The position numbers were made by a program, and so were the translations under genes. DNA of 7,251 nt, from the NCBI GenBank assembly GCA_003645605.1, contig QNAY01000060.1:1-7251 (forward strand), in the 5' to 3' direction. Shown here in pieces: positions 1-7,133 of this stretch; within the stretch, counting starts at the first letter, position 1; each line of letters starts with the position of its first letter. The stretch is from Thermodesulfobacteriota bacterium. GTDB taxonomy: Bacteria > Desulfobacterota > Dissulfuribacteria > Dissulfuribacterales > UBA3076. The notes under the pieces are model-generated. The model was given only the letters and a program-made list of their open reading frames with translations, was not told the origin of the DNA and searched no databases.

Positions 1-123
1 ACTAACCAAAACTGTCATTTCGAGCAAAGCGAGAAATCTTATCGTACTGAAAATACAGGCATTAAAGATTTCTCCCTACGGTCGAAATGACAAAAAGAGG
101 GGTTTTCGTTCAGACACTATTTA
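1..123. mobile_element. MITE-like palindromic element, partial copy (right part, first ~20 bp missing)
   Basis: This non-coding element is built from two nested inverted repeats. The inner pair is 13-40 and 65-92 (28 nt each, 24 of 28 positions complementary, begun by tgtcatttcga and closed by tcgaaatgaca). The outer arm at 102-123 (core gttttcgttcagacactat) is the exact reverse complement of 7131-7152 at the other end of the window. Joining 7131-7150 to 1-123 gives a complete element of about 143 bp with perfect 22-bp terminal inverted repeats. It has no ORF, so if mobile it would need a transposase supplied in trans. The inner motif resembles a dispersed repeat I recall from many draft genomes; this was not checked. 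I cannot assign a transposase family, and no clear target-site duplication can be defined. Confidence 0.65.
13..92. repeat. Inner imperfect inverted repeat (long hairpin) of the element
   Basis: The arms at 13-40 and 65-92 are complementary at 24 of 28 positions. The mismatches cluster in the middle of the arms, and the outer 11 and inner 10 bases pair perfectly. The loop is 24 nt (41-64). An RNA read through it from either strand would fold into a long stem. The same structure recurs at 7163-7242. Confidence 0.85.
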
Positions 124-263
124 TATTAATCGCGCTGAAAGCGTAAACCACAATTTTAAGCACCCCGGTGAAATAGTCTACGAATTTTACAGGGCAAGCT
201 TTAGCTCACTTTAGACACTTTAAACTCAATTAACTCGAAATTTAGAACTAAGGTGCTGAAACA

Positions 264-1565
264 ATGCTGCCGCATGTTGATTATAATACTGCTGAGGGGA
301 AAAATAGGGTGGAATCCTTGATTAATCGCCAATTTGAGATTTCCTCGCAGCATGAGACCCAGGTAAAGGAGATACTTGAACAGGTAAGAAGCAAAGGAGA
401 TCAGGCTTTAGTTCAATACACAAGACAGTATGACGCCCCTGATTTTGAAATCAAAGACATGGCAGTATCCCAACAAGAGTTAAAAACAGCCTATTCAAAG
501 GTAGACAACGATTTTCTGTCAAGTCTCAAAAAAGCTATTTCCAATATTGAAGAATTCCATATGCATCAGAAGCCAAAGTCATGGATAATGACAAGGGAAG
601 ACGGAGCCATACTGGGACAAATGATACGGCCTGTGGATGCTGCAGGATTGTATGTCCCCGGAGGCAAGGGGGGTGAAACTCCGCTGGTCTCTTCTGTTCT
701 TATGAACGCAATCCCTGCTAAAATTGCAGGGGTCAAACGGATTGTGATCGCTACGCCGCCCGACAAGCATGGGGCCGTTAATCCTCATTTGCTGGTAGCA
801 GTCTCAGAAGTAGGAGTAAGTGAAATCTACAAAATGGGAAGCGCCTGGGCCATCGGTGCCCTGGCCTTTGGAACAGAGACAGTGGCCCCTGTAGACGTAG
901 TAGTGGGACCGGGTAACGTCTATGTGACCCTGGCCAAGAAGATGATAGCAGGTATTGTTGGAATCGACATGGTAGCAGGACCAAGTGAGGTGCTAATCAT
1001 AGCGGATGAAGGCGCGCCGTCGGAGTTCGTGGCTGCTGACCTCCTCTCTCAGGCAGAGCACGACCCTATGGCGACAGCCATGCTGATTACTACATCGACA
1101 AAACTTGCTGAAGAGGTACCTGCGGAGTTGAAACGCCAACTTGAAAAACTGGAAAGACAGGAGACTGCAGCTGAGTCCTTGAAGACAAACGGCCTGTTAC
1201 TGAAAGTTGATGACCTTGAGACAGCTACTGAGATAGCAAACAGAATCGGACCAGAGCACTTGGAATTGTTGGTCTCAGATCCGTGGGGACTGCTCCCAAA
1301 GATCCGTCACGCGGGAGCAGTATTCATGGGCAACGATACACCGGAGCCCATAGGAGACTATATTGCCGGGCCTAACCACGTACTCCCCACCATGGGTACA
1401 GCACGGTTTTCTTCAGCCCTTGGTGTGGAGACCTTCCTTAAGCATTCGAGTGTAATTTCCTATTCCAGGGAGGCCTTCCAAAAAGATGCTGATGACGTAA
1501 TCCGTCTAGCGGAAATCGAAGGCCTTACGGCCCATGCCCTGTCCATCAGGGTGCGACAAGAATAG
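264..1565 (+). CDS. hisD: Histidinol dehydrogenase
   Basis: Catalyses the last two steps of histidine synthesis: the NAD-dependent oxidation of L-histidinol through histidinaldehyde to L-histidine, in the cytoplasm, as a zinc-dependent homodimer. The 433-aa length is usual for the family. Expected active-site residues are visible: zinc ligands Gln263 and His266 in SQAEHDP, Asp365 in PIGDYIAGPNH, and His424 in EGLTAHA, plus the catalytic pair Glu331-His332 in GPEHLEL. The glycine-rich segment GPGNVYVTLAKK (215-226) and VAGPSEV (237-243) are also conserved. The ATG start is supported by AAGGTG at 250-255, 8 nt upstream. One oddity is the loop after YVPGG (130-134), which reads KGGETPLVSS and looks about three residues longer than the E. 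coli form I remember. The gene stands alone, with no other his gene in the window, and converges on the channel gene 41 bp downstream. Confidence 0.97.
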   Translation: MLPHVDYNTAEGKNRVESLINRQFEISSQHETQVKEILEQVRSKGDQALVQYTRQYDAPDFEIKDMAVSQQELKTAYSKVDNDFLSSLKKAISNIEEFHMHQKPKSWIMTREDGAILGQMIRPVDAAGLYVPGGKGGETPLVSSVLMNAIPAKIAGVKRIVIATPPDKHGAVNPHLLVAVSEVGVSEIYKMGSAWAIGALAFGTETVAPVDVVVGPGNVYVTLAKKMIAGIVGIDMVAGPSEVLIIADEGAPSEFVAADLLSQAEHDPMATAMLITTSTKLAEEVPAELKRQLEKLERQETAAESLKTNGLLLKVDDLETATEIANRIGPEHLELLVSDPWGLLPKIRHAGAVFMGNDTPEPIGDYIAGPNHVLPTMGTARFSSALGVETFLKHSSVISYSREAFQKDADDVIRLAEIEGLTAHALSIRVRQE

Positions 1566-1606
1566 CGGATCAACAGATAGTTGGCCGTGTGATACAAATT
1601 GGGGAT

Positions 1607-2686
1607 TTAGTCCGTATCTGCAGAAATAAGATGAACATCCCTCTGAGGGAAGGGGATGGAGATAGCCTCCTTTTCAAAGGCCTTGTAGATGGTATTCATG
1701 AGCTGATGCATAGCAAGACCTTTGTTCCTTGGGTCTTCTACCCAGCAAAGTAGCTCAAAGTCAATTGACGAATCCCCAAATGCCCTCAGCCTCGCCCTTG
1801 GCTCAGGGTCTTTTGACACCATGGAATTGGACCTGGCTATATCTACGAGGATATTGTCTACTTTTTCCGGATCGCTCCCATAGGCCACACCCACCGGTAT
1901 GCGTATCCTGAATCTGGGAACAGGGGCGCTTTCATTGATTATCTTGGAATTTGCCAGTATGGAATTAGGAATGGTGATAAGCACATCGTCTCTTGTTTTG
2001 ATCCTTGTAGAGCGAATGCCTATGTCCATCACTTCTCCTCTCTCCTTTGAGTCCAGTATAATGTAATCCCCGATCTTAAAGGGTTTATCTACCATAATAC
2101 TGATCCCGCCAAAGAAATTGGCAAGGGTATCCTTTGCTGCCAGCGCGACGGCTATTCCTGCAATCCCTGCAGATGCAAACAGCGGCGTGAGGTTTACATT
2201 CCAGATTGCAAGCATCCACAGGATACCTATGATTACTGCTGCAACACGAAATAAATTTTTAAAGAGAAGGAAGACGTCTCGTCCGGCATCCCCTGTCTTG
2301 GCTGCAATTGGAAAGCTCTTGTCTGACAGCCAATTCACGATTCTGATAAGCGCGGTCCACCATACAAAGAGGAGCAGACTCCTGGTAACCATTGGAAGGA
2401 TGAAGTTCAACGGCGGCTTTAACTCCACCAATATCAACCCATGAAGGATACCTATTAAGACAACAGTCCAGCATACAGGACCATGGACAAAGGATATCAG
2501 CCTGTCATCAAAACTGAACTTTGTAAGACCTGCCAAGCGCTTTAAGATTTTGTCAATAAATATGTCGACAGTCTTGGCCAGTACCAGGTAAATCAGCACT
2601 GTGGTCAAGGCCTCAAGACCAGGCACGCCACGAAGTATCTTGAAATGATCCAAGAGGTGTAAAATATCTATATTGACATCAAACAT
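1607..2686 (-). CDS. MscS-family small-conductance mechanosensitive ion channel
   Basis: An inner-membrane channel that opens under membrane tension and releases solutes on hypo-osmotic shock. The 359-residue protein has about five hydrophobic segments (roughly 25-45, 70-88, 96-119, 143-162 and 166-186). The last is the pore helix, rich in Gly and Ala (FASAGIAGIAVALAAKDTLA), and runs into the MscS signature FFGGISIMVDKPFKIGDYI (191-209). The cytoplasmic beta and alpha/beta domains follow, with VMDIGIRSTRIKTRDDVLITIPN (219-241) and the conserved C-terminal IPFPQRDVHL (344-353). It is longer than E. coli MscS (286 aa, from memory) because of extra N-terminal membrane helices, so I give no mscS/ynaI-type symbol. 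The ATG has no Shine-Dalgarno and lies 7 nt from a consensus -10 box, which suggests a leaderless transcript. It is divergent from rpsT. Confidence 0.93.
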   Translation of the reverse strand: MFDVNIDILHLLDHFKILRGVPGLEALTTVLIYLVLAKTVDIFIDKILKRLAGLTKFSFDDRLISFVHGPVCWTVVLIGILHGLILVELKPPLNFILPMVTRSLLLFVWWTALIRIVNWLSDKSFPIAAKTGDAGRDVFLLFKNLFRVAAVIIGILWMLAIWNVNLTPLFASAGIAGIAVALAAKDTLANFFGGISIMVDKPFKIGDYIILDSKERGEVMDIGIRSTRIKTRDDVLITIPNSILANSKIINESAPVPRFRIRIPVGVAYGSDPEKVDNILVDIARSNSMVSKDPEPRARLRAFGDSSIDFELLCWVEDPRNKGLAMHQLMNTIYKAFEKEAISIPFPQRDVHLISADTD

Positions 2687-2693
2687 AGGACAT

Positions 2694-2721
2694 ATTATAT
2701 AAAGTTCTTGTTTTTCAACAA
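2694..2721 (-). promoter_or_regulatory. Putative sigma-70 promoter of the mechanosensitive channel gene
   Basis: On the minus strand, TTGTTG (2721-2716) is separated by 16 bp from a perfect TATAAT (2699-2694). A start site about 7 bp downstream would fall at or just before the ATG at 2686, leaving little or no 5' leader. The -35 box sits inside a short inverted repeat (2707-2722, cttgtt/aacaag around a 4-nt loop), which could be a protein-binding site or coincidence. This rests on pattern matching only, with no transcript data. Confidence 0.45.
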
Positions 2722-2745
2722 GCTAATAGACAACATATTCAGATA

Positions 2746-2760
2746 TAGGAGAATAGATTG
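2746..2760 (+). promoter_or_regulatory. Ribosome binding site and TTG start codon of rpsT
   Basis: AGGAG at 2747-2751 lies 6 nt before TTG at 2758. The next codons read Ala-Asn-His-Lys-Ser-Ala, the usual S20 N-terminus after Met, so TTG is the start. E. coli rpsT is also known to start with UUG, where the weak codon is tied to autogenous control. Whether that control applies here is inference. Confidence 0.85.
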
Positions 2761-3039
2761 GCAAATCACAAATCTGCTCTTAAGAGGGCACGTCAAAATA
2801 AAAATCGTCAACTGCGCAACAACTCCAAAAAAACAAGAATAAAAAACATTGTAAAGGCACTTGATGCCGCTATCGCAGAAAAATCACCTACAGAAATCCA
2901 GGAGCATATGCGGTTGGCTCAAAAAGCCATTGCCAAGACGGCAGCCAAGGGTATTATTCATAAACGGACGGCTTCACGGAATATTTCCAGGCTGAGCAGG
3001 AAAGTCCAGGTACTGATAAAGGCCCAAGCAGCAAGTTAG
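2758..3039 (+). CDS. rpsT: 30S ribosomal protein S20
   Basis: Encodes a small, very basic protein that binds 16S rRNA early in assembly of the 30S subunit. The 93-aa product is slightly longer than the common 86-90 aa. It shows the family N-terminus MANHKSALKRARQNKNRQLRN and the conserved C-terminal helix KGIIHKRTASRNISRLSRKV (64-83). Initiation is at TTG with a good AGGAG 6 nt upstream. It is transcribed alone, divergent from the channel gene (71-bp gap), and meets lptE tail-to-tail with a 4-bp overlap (3036-3039). A rho-independent terminator follows 30 bp after the stop codon. S20 genes often control their own translation; no specific leader structure is visible here. Confidence 0.97.
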   Translation: MANHKSALKRARQNKNRQLRNNSKKTRIKNIVKALDAAIAEKSPTEIQEHMRLAQKAIAKTAAKGIIHKRTASRNISRLSRKVQVLIKAQAAS

Positions 3040-3620
3040 AAGACACCTGTGATCCTGTGATAGATTATCTCAGCCACGTCGCGGCTGAGTTTTTGCAGGG
3101 CCTCGTTTTTGAGGGCCTCAGTATGCATTACCTTGAGGCTATCGGTTTGTATTACATCCTTCCCCACAAGAAAACTTTCTTCTCTCACAATATTACCGGT
3201 CTGCCATATGACCTTGCCGCCTTCACTGCGTACCAGATGCACAGAGCACTCGGCTGTAATGCGTCGTTCAACAGCCTGATCATATCTAATGTAGGAAAGA
3301 CCGCTGGTGTCAGCGCTTACAATCTCTCCCTCAAGGATTACATCGGCTTCATCCTTTGTGACAAGCTTCAGTCCTCTGCCCCTTAAAAATTCATGTCTGA
3401 GTTCTTCGGTTATCCAGACCCCAAGGAGAAGTTCGTTGCTGCGATTGGCCCATGGTGCCACATATACGGTTTTTATCCAGGGAGGTAATGATTTTATACG
3501 TTCGGCACAGTGGTATCCACAACCTGATAACGAGGTCCAGAGGACAGAGAAGGCAAAAACAGCAAGGACAAAACGCCCTTGGTGACGTGCGCAGGAAACA
3601 ATTTGTAAAATTCTACTCAT
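3036..3620 (-). CDS. lptE: LPS-assembly lipoprotein LptE
   Basis: LptE is the outer-membrane lipoprotein that plugs the LptD barrel and helps place lipopolysaccharide in the outer leaflet. The 194-aa protein has a basic start, a hydrophobic stretch (about 17-30) and a lipobox Leu31-Ser-Gly-Cys34, so Cys34 is the likely lipidated residue; CGYH right after it is typical of the family. The mature part matches LptE in pattern: LPPWIKTVYVAPWANRS (45-61), a helix with ITEELRHEFLRGRGLKLV (70-87), ADVILEGEI (92-100), GKVIWQ (135-140) and a C-terminal helix ending near ITGVF. It is the last gene of the ribH-nusB-leuS-lptE block, 10 bp after leuS. Its likely Shine-Dalgarno (TGAGGT) overlaps the leuS stop codon, implying coupled translation. 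Sequence conservation in LptE is low, so the call rests on the lipobox, overall pattern and context. Confidence 0.88.
   Translation of the reverse strand: MSRILQIVSCARHQGRFVLAVFAFSVLWTSLSGCGYHCAERIKSLPPWIKTVYVAPWANRSNELLLGVWITEELRHEFLRGRGLKLVTKDEADVILEGEIVSADTSGLSYIRYDQAVERRITAECSVHLVRSEGGKVIWQTGNIVREESFLVGKDVIQTDSLKVMHTEALKNEALQKLSRDVAEIIYHRITGVF
3069..3094 (+). terminator. Rho-independent terminator of rpsT, inside the lptE 3' end
   Basis: CTCAGCC (3069-3075) pairs perfectly with GGCTGAG (3083-3089) across a 7-nt loop and is followed at once by five T residues (3090-3094). It lies 30 bp past the rpsT stop codon and reads correctly only on the plus strand. It is embedded in the last part of lptE on the opposite strand, so the same bases encode LptE residues near the C-terminus. 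Confidence 0.8.
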
Positions 3621-3630
3621 CTGATAGACC

Positions 3631-6156
3631 TCAACTCCTCACCACAATGTTAATCAGTCTTTCAGGCACATATATGATTTTATGCACAGCCTTCCCTTCT
3701 GTGTATCGCTTTACCTTGGGATCATCCAAGGCCATAGATTCGATGATTTTCTTATCTGTATTCTGAGCTACCTCGACCTGACTGCGAAGCTTACCGTTTA
3801 CCTGTACCACTATATTTACAGTGTCCGCCCGTGCGATATCAATATCTGCAACAGGCCATGGTTCAAGACTTATAGTCTTTTGATGACCAAGAAGCTGCCA
3901 TAGTTCGTCTGTTATGTGCGGCACCATTGGAAAGAGCAAGATCAACACTGCTTCCATGGCCTCTCTCAGTACGGCCCAATCCCCCGGTTGGTCAATCTCA
4001 GGGGTCCCATACCGGTTGAGGTAGGCCATTGCCTCGTTGATCAACTCCATGACCGCGCTGATGGCCGTATTGAAATGAAAGCGTTGTTCAATGTCTTCGG
4101 TAACTTTCAGAATCGTCTGGTGTGTTTTTTGTCTGAGAGCATTGGTAGCCTTTGTTCCCTGGATCAGGGTCTTCTTATCAGTACTTGCTAAGGCCAAACC
4201 CTCAAGGTTTTCAGTGATCAGACGCCAGATCCGGTGCAGAAACCTGTGGGCACCCTCAACTCCTTGATCGCTCCATTCAAGATCCCTTTCCGGCGGGGAA
4301 GCGAAGAGGATAAAAAGACGAATCGTATCAACTCCAAAAGTATGGATCATCTTATCAGGGTCAACCACATTCCCTTTGGATTTGGACATCTTTGCCCCGT
4401 CCTTGAGGACCATGCCTTGAGTCAAAAGATTTGCAAAAGGCTCATCCGCCGAAAGCCATCCGAGGTCCCGCAGGGCCTTGGTGAAAAATCTTGCATATAG
4501 AAGATGCAGTATGGCGTGTTCAATTCCACCGATATACTGGTTTACAGGGAGCCATTTATCCACCCTGTTCCGATCCAGGGGGACAGAGGTTTCATCAGGG
4601 CATGTGTATCTCGCAAAATACCAGGATGACTCCACAAAGGTATCCATTGTGTCGGATTCCCGCCGGGCAGGTCCTCCGCACTTGGGGCAAGTTGTAGACC
4701 GGAAGCTCTCAAGGCCGGAAAGGGGAGATCGGCCCTGCTCGTCCAGCCGGGCGTCCAGGGGTAGGATCACAGGCAGATCTTGTTTCCTGACCGGTACGAT
4801 CCCACATGTATCGCAATGGACCATAGGAATGGGCGTTCCCCAATAGCGCTGTCTGGATATGCCCCAATCCCTCAGGCGATAGGTGATTTTTTGGTTCCCA
4901 AGGCCCTGGGTCTCCAGATGCCCGGTTATGGCCTCCTCGGCCTGCTCGTTCTCCATGTCATCAAAGGGGCCGGAGTTCACAAGGGTGCCGGGGCCCTCCC
5001 ATGCCTCTTTCATGGTCTCGGACTTCAGGTTTTCTCCATCGGGTTGAATTACTACCTTTATTGGTAACTTGTATTCCTTGGCAAACTCAAAATCCCTCTG
5101 GTCATGAGCAGGGACAGCCATCACCGCCCCGGTGCCATATTCCATTAACACGAAATTGGCAATATATACCGGAATGCTTTCACCTGTTAGCGGATGCTTG
5201 ACATGGGCCCCGGTGAAGACACCTTCTTTGGATTTGGTGATTTGGTGATTTGGTGATTTAGTGATTTGTCTTTCTCTTGAAGGTATTTTGCTCCAATGGT
5301 CTATAAATGCCTTTACTTCTTCTTCCTGACCTGTATTCATACAGAGTTCCATGGCCATAGGGTGTTCCGGTGACAGGCTCATGAAGGTTGCACCAAAAAG
5401 GGTATCCGGTCTGGTAGTAAATACCCTGATTTCGCCATCCTCTCCTGCCAGCGGGAATATAATCTCCGCCCCCACACTGCGGCCTATCCAGTTACGCTGC
5501 ATTGTGAGGACCTTTTCAGGCCATCCGGTCAGCTTGTCGCATCCTTCCAGGAGTTCTTGAGTGTAGTCAGTGATCTTAAAAAACCACCCATCCAGTTCTT
5601 TTTCCACTACCTCTGTATCACACCGCCAGCACTTGCCGTCCTCTACCTGCTCGTTGGCAAGGACTGTCCGGCAGCCTTCACACCAGTTGACCTTGGATTT
5701 CCGGCGATATACGAGTCCTGCTTCAAACATCTGGATAAAAAAGAGCTGTTCCCAGCGATAGTACTCTGGATCACATGTGGCAAACTCTCTTTCCCAATCA
5801 TATGACAACCCCAGGCGTTTGAGTTGTTTGCGCATGTAATCAATATTTTCATGAGTCCATGTGGCAGGATGGGTCCTGTGTTTAATAGCAGCATTCTCAG
5901 CAGGCATACCAAAGGCGTCCCACCCCATGGGATGGAGGACATTGTAACCTTGCACACGTTTGTACCGGGCCACTACGTCCCCTATGGTGTAATTCCTGAC
6001 ATGCCCCATGTGTATCCGGCCTGAAGGATAGGGAAACATCTCCAGGACATAATAGCAGGGCCCGGAGCTATCCTCCCCGGCGGCGAAAAGGCCCTCTTTG
6101 GCCCAGTCGGCCTGATGCCTTTCTTCTATTCTTTTAAAATCATATCGTGCTGTCAT
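3631..6156 (-). CDS. leuS: Leucyl-tRNA synthetase
   Basis: A class Ia aminoacyl-tRNA synthetase that charges tRNA-Leu in the cytoplasm. At 841 aa it is within the usual 800-880. The catalytic fold shows [11 protein letters not shown] with HMGH at 49-52 (HIGH motif) and KMSKS at 589-593. The CP1 editing domain carries TTRPDT (247-252) and [15 protein letters not shown] (341-355, conserved Asp352). Two cysteine pairs near each other suggest a zinc module at C159/C162/C176/C179 and a second at C448/C451/C490/C493. The C-terminal anticodon-binding and tail domains end around [13 protein letters not shown]. The oddity is residues 297-309, encoded by an 8-bp tandem repeat (5231-5268) just before the conserved EGVFTG. 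The frame is intact and all key residues are present, so the gene should be functional. It starts 12 bp after nusB without a strong Shine-Dalgarno and is followed 10 bp on by lptE. Confidence 0.98.
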   Translation of the reverse strand: MTARYDFKRIEERHQADWAKEGLFAAGEDSSGPCYYVLEMFPYPSGRIHMGHVRNYTIGDVVARYKRVQGYNVLHPMGWDAFGMPAENAAIKHRTHPATWTHENIDYMRKQLKRLGLSYDWEREFATCDPEYYRWEQLFFIQMFEAGLVYRRKSKVNWCEGCRTVLANEQVEDGKCWRCDTEVVEKELDGWFFKITDYTQELLEGCDKLTGWPEKVLTMQRNWIGRSVGAEIIFPLAGEDGEIRVFTTRPDTLFGATFMSLSPEHPMAMELCMNTGQEEEVKAFIDHWSKIPSRERQITKSPNHQITKSKEGVFTGAHVKHPLTGESIPVYIANFVLMEYGTGAVMAVPAHDQRDFEFAKEYKLPIKVVIQPDGENLKSETMKEAWEGPGTLVNSGPFDDMENEQAEEAITGHLETQGLGNQKITYRLRDWGISRQRYWGTPIPMVHCDTCGIVPVRKQDLPVILPLDARLDEQGRSPLSGLESFRSTTCPKCGGPARRESDTMDTFVESSWYFARYTCPDETSVPLDRNRVDKWLPVNQYIGGIEHAILHLLYARFFTKALRDLGWLSADEPFANLLTQGMVLKDGAKMSKSKGNVVDPDKMIHTFGVDTIRLFILFASPPERDLEWSDQGVEGAHRFLHRIWRLITENLEGLALASTDKKTLIQGTKATNALRQKTHQTILKVTEDIEQRFHFNTAISAVMELINEAMAYLNRYGTPEIDQPGDWAVLREAMEAVLILLFPMVPHITDELWQLLGHQKTISLEPWPVADIDIARADTVNIVVQVNGKLRSQVEVAQNTDKKIIESMALDDPKVKRYTEGKAVHKIIYVPERLINIVVRS
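5231..5268 (-). repeat. 8-bp tandem repeat (4.75 copies) within leuS
   Basis: On the plus strand gatttggt occurs three times, then gatttagt, then a partial gatttg. Because 8 is not a multiple of 3, the three frames alternate and the peptide repeats every 24 nt, giving [13 protein letters not shown] at LeuRS residues 297-309. On the coding strand the units read aatcacta then aatcacca, and the aatcacta form recurs at 7117-7132. This looks like a minisatellite insertion or expansion tolerated in a surface loop. Confidence 0.9.
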
Positions 6157-6168
6157 GATATCTGGGCA

Positions 6169-6615
6169 CTATGCCTTTTCCGACCTCTCTCTATTTCTTA
6201 AGACTGCATCCAGGATACCGTTGACAAAGGCGCTTGATTCCCCGCCACAAAACCTTTTTGCAAGCTCAAGTGCCTCATTTATTGCCACTTTAGGTGGAAT
6301 ATCAGGGCAGTAACATAACTCAAAGACCCCTATGCGCAAAATGTTTTTGTCAACACTGGCCATTCTGTCCAAACGCCAATGTTTGGCATTCTTTTTCAAG
6401 ATGGAATCGATTTCCGCCTTATGGGTAAGCACCCCTTGCAGCCGGGTCCGGCCGAATGCCAAGGCAGGATCATCTTCGGGAATAACCTCTGAAGCCAGAT
6501 CAGTGGCATATTCCATAATGACCTTATCTATGTCTTCAATGGTATTCCAGTCACACTGGTAAAGGATCTGAAGGGCAATCTCTCGCCCTTTATGGCGAAC
6601 GGACAATTTAGGCAT
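6169..6615 (-). CDS. nusB: Transcription antitermination protein NusB
   Basis: NusB binds boxA RNA with S10 (NusE) and takes part in rRNA antitermination and processing. The 148-aa, all-helical type protein has the N-terminal RNA-binding pattern R11-x-x-A14-L-Q-I-L-Y-Q, then W80[20 protein letters not shown] (80-100), [16 protein letters not shown] (107-122) and [12 protein letters not shown] (127-138), all family hallmarks. The ATG at 6615 overlaps the end of ribH by 8 bp and has no Shine-Dalgarno of its own, so its translation probably depends on ribosomes finishing ribH. The ribH-nusB pair is one of the commonest bacterial gene neighbourhoods. It is 12 bp upstream of leuS. Confidence 0.97.
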   Translation of the reverse strand: MPKLSVRHKGREIALQILYQCDWNTIEDIDKVIMEYATDLASEVIPEDDPALAFGRTRLQGVLTHKAEIDSILKKNAKHWRLDRMASVDKNILRIGVFELCYCPDIPPKVAINEALELAKRFCGGESSAFVNGILDAVLRNRERSEKA

Positions 6616-7078
6616 TTAGGCTTTTTAGGAGGTTTGCCATCTCTACAGCCGCAAGGGCGGCGTCCCAGCCTTTGTTCCCTGACTTGGTGCCCGCACGTTC
6701 AATGGCCTGCTCGATACTGTCAGTGGTGAGTACTCCAAAGGCAACAGGGCAATCTGCCTGCATTGCAACCTGTGCGATCCCCTTGGAAGTTTCAGCAGCC
6801 ACATAGTCAAAGTGTGGTGTAGCCCCACGGATGACGCAACCCAGACATATGACAGCGTCATAGTGGCCGCTGTTGGCCATGCGCTTGGCAACAAGGGGAA
6901 TTTCAAAGGCCCCGGGCACCCAGGCCACTTCAACATCATCTTCTATGCATCCATGCCTGACAAGTGCATCTAATGCACCCCCAAGCAGCTTACTGGAAAT
7001 GAATTCGTTAAATCGCGCAATCACAATACCTAAACGCAATCCCTGGGCCTGTAGGTGACCTTCAAATGTCTTAGGCAT
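6608..7078 (-). CDS. ribH: 6,7-dimethyl-8-ribityllumazine synthase (riboflavin synthase beta chain)
   Basis: Condenses 5-amino-6-ribitylamino-uracil with 3,4-dihydroxy-2-butanone 4-phosphate to form the direct precursor of riboflavin; the family forms pentamers or 60-subunit icosahedral shells. The 156-aa length is usual. Motifs seen: ARFNEFI (21-27, aromatic substrate contact Phe23), VPGAFEIP (54-61), [13 protein letters not shown] (81-93, catalytic His89) and [21 protein letters not shown] (114-134). The ATG is backed by AGAGGGG (7091-7085), 6 nt upstream. It is the first gene of the minus-strand block visible here. Other riboflavin genes (ribD, ribE, ribBA) often precede it, but upstream lie only a short leader, an 8-bp tandem repeat and the palindromic element, so any such partners are beyond the window or elsewhere. 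Confidence 0.97.
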   Translation of the reverse strand: MPKTFEGHLQAQGLRLGIVIARFNEFISSKLLGGALDALVRHGCIEDDVEVAWVPGAFEIPLVAKRMANSGHYDAVICLGCVIRGATPHFDYVAAETSKGIAQVAMQADCPVAFGVLTTDSIEQAIERAGTKSGNKGWDAALAAVEMANLLKSLNA

Positions 7079-7116
7079 AATATTCCCCTCTTATTTTCTC
7101 AATTAATCAAACAAAC

Positions 7117-7133
7117 AATCACTAAATCACTAA
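7117..7133 (+). repeat. Short 8-bp tandem repeat upstream of ribH, abutting the element
   Basis: The unit aatcacta occurs twice in tandem (7117-7124 and 7125-7132) and runs directly into the terminal inverted repeat that starts at 7131. It is the same unit as in the leuS repeat (coding strand). Two copies alone would be weak evidence; the sequence match to leuS makes it notable. Confidence 0.6.

Noticed and set aside
186..215. TTTACA - 18 bp - TTTAGA as a hisD promoter
   Set aside because: Both boxes are poor and the region is AT-rich enough for such matches by chance. No better pair was found in 124-263.
124..263. A small gene or structured RNA in the gap before hisD
   Set aside because: No open frame with a start site and no tRNA-like or riboswitch-like fold was recognised; there is only a 4-bp hairpin at 133-143.
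1638..1650. Hairpin tccct-ctg-aggga near the hisD/channel-gene junction as a shared terminator
   Set aside because: The stem is only 5 bp, there is no T-run on either strand, and it lies within the channel-gene coding region.
4478..4846. Plus-strand open frames over leuS (e.g. 4478-4846, 5557-5805) and over the channel gene (2118-2444)
   Set aside because: They lie wholly opposite well-recognised genes, have no family-like motifs and no convincing ribosome binding sites, so they are shadows.
5231..5268. CRISPR array or a pseudogene-making frameshift at the leuS repeat
   Set aside because: Units are 8 bp with no spacers, and the leuS frame stays open with all downstream motifs in place.
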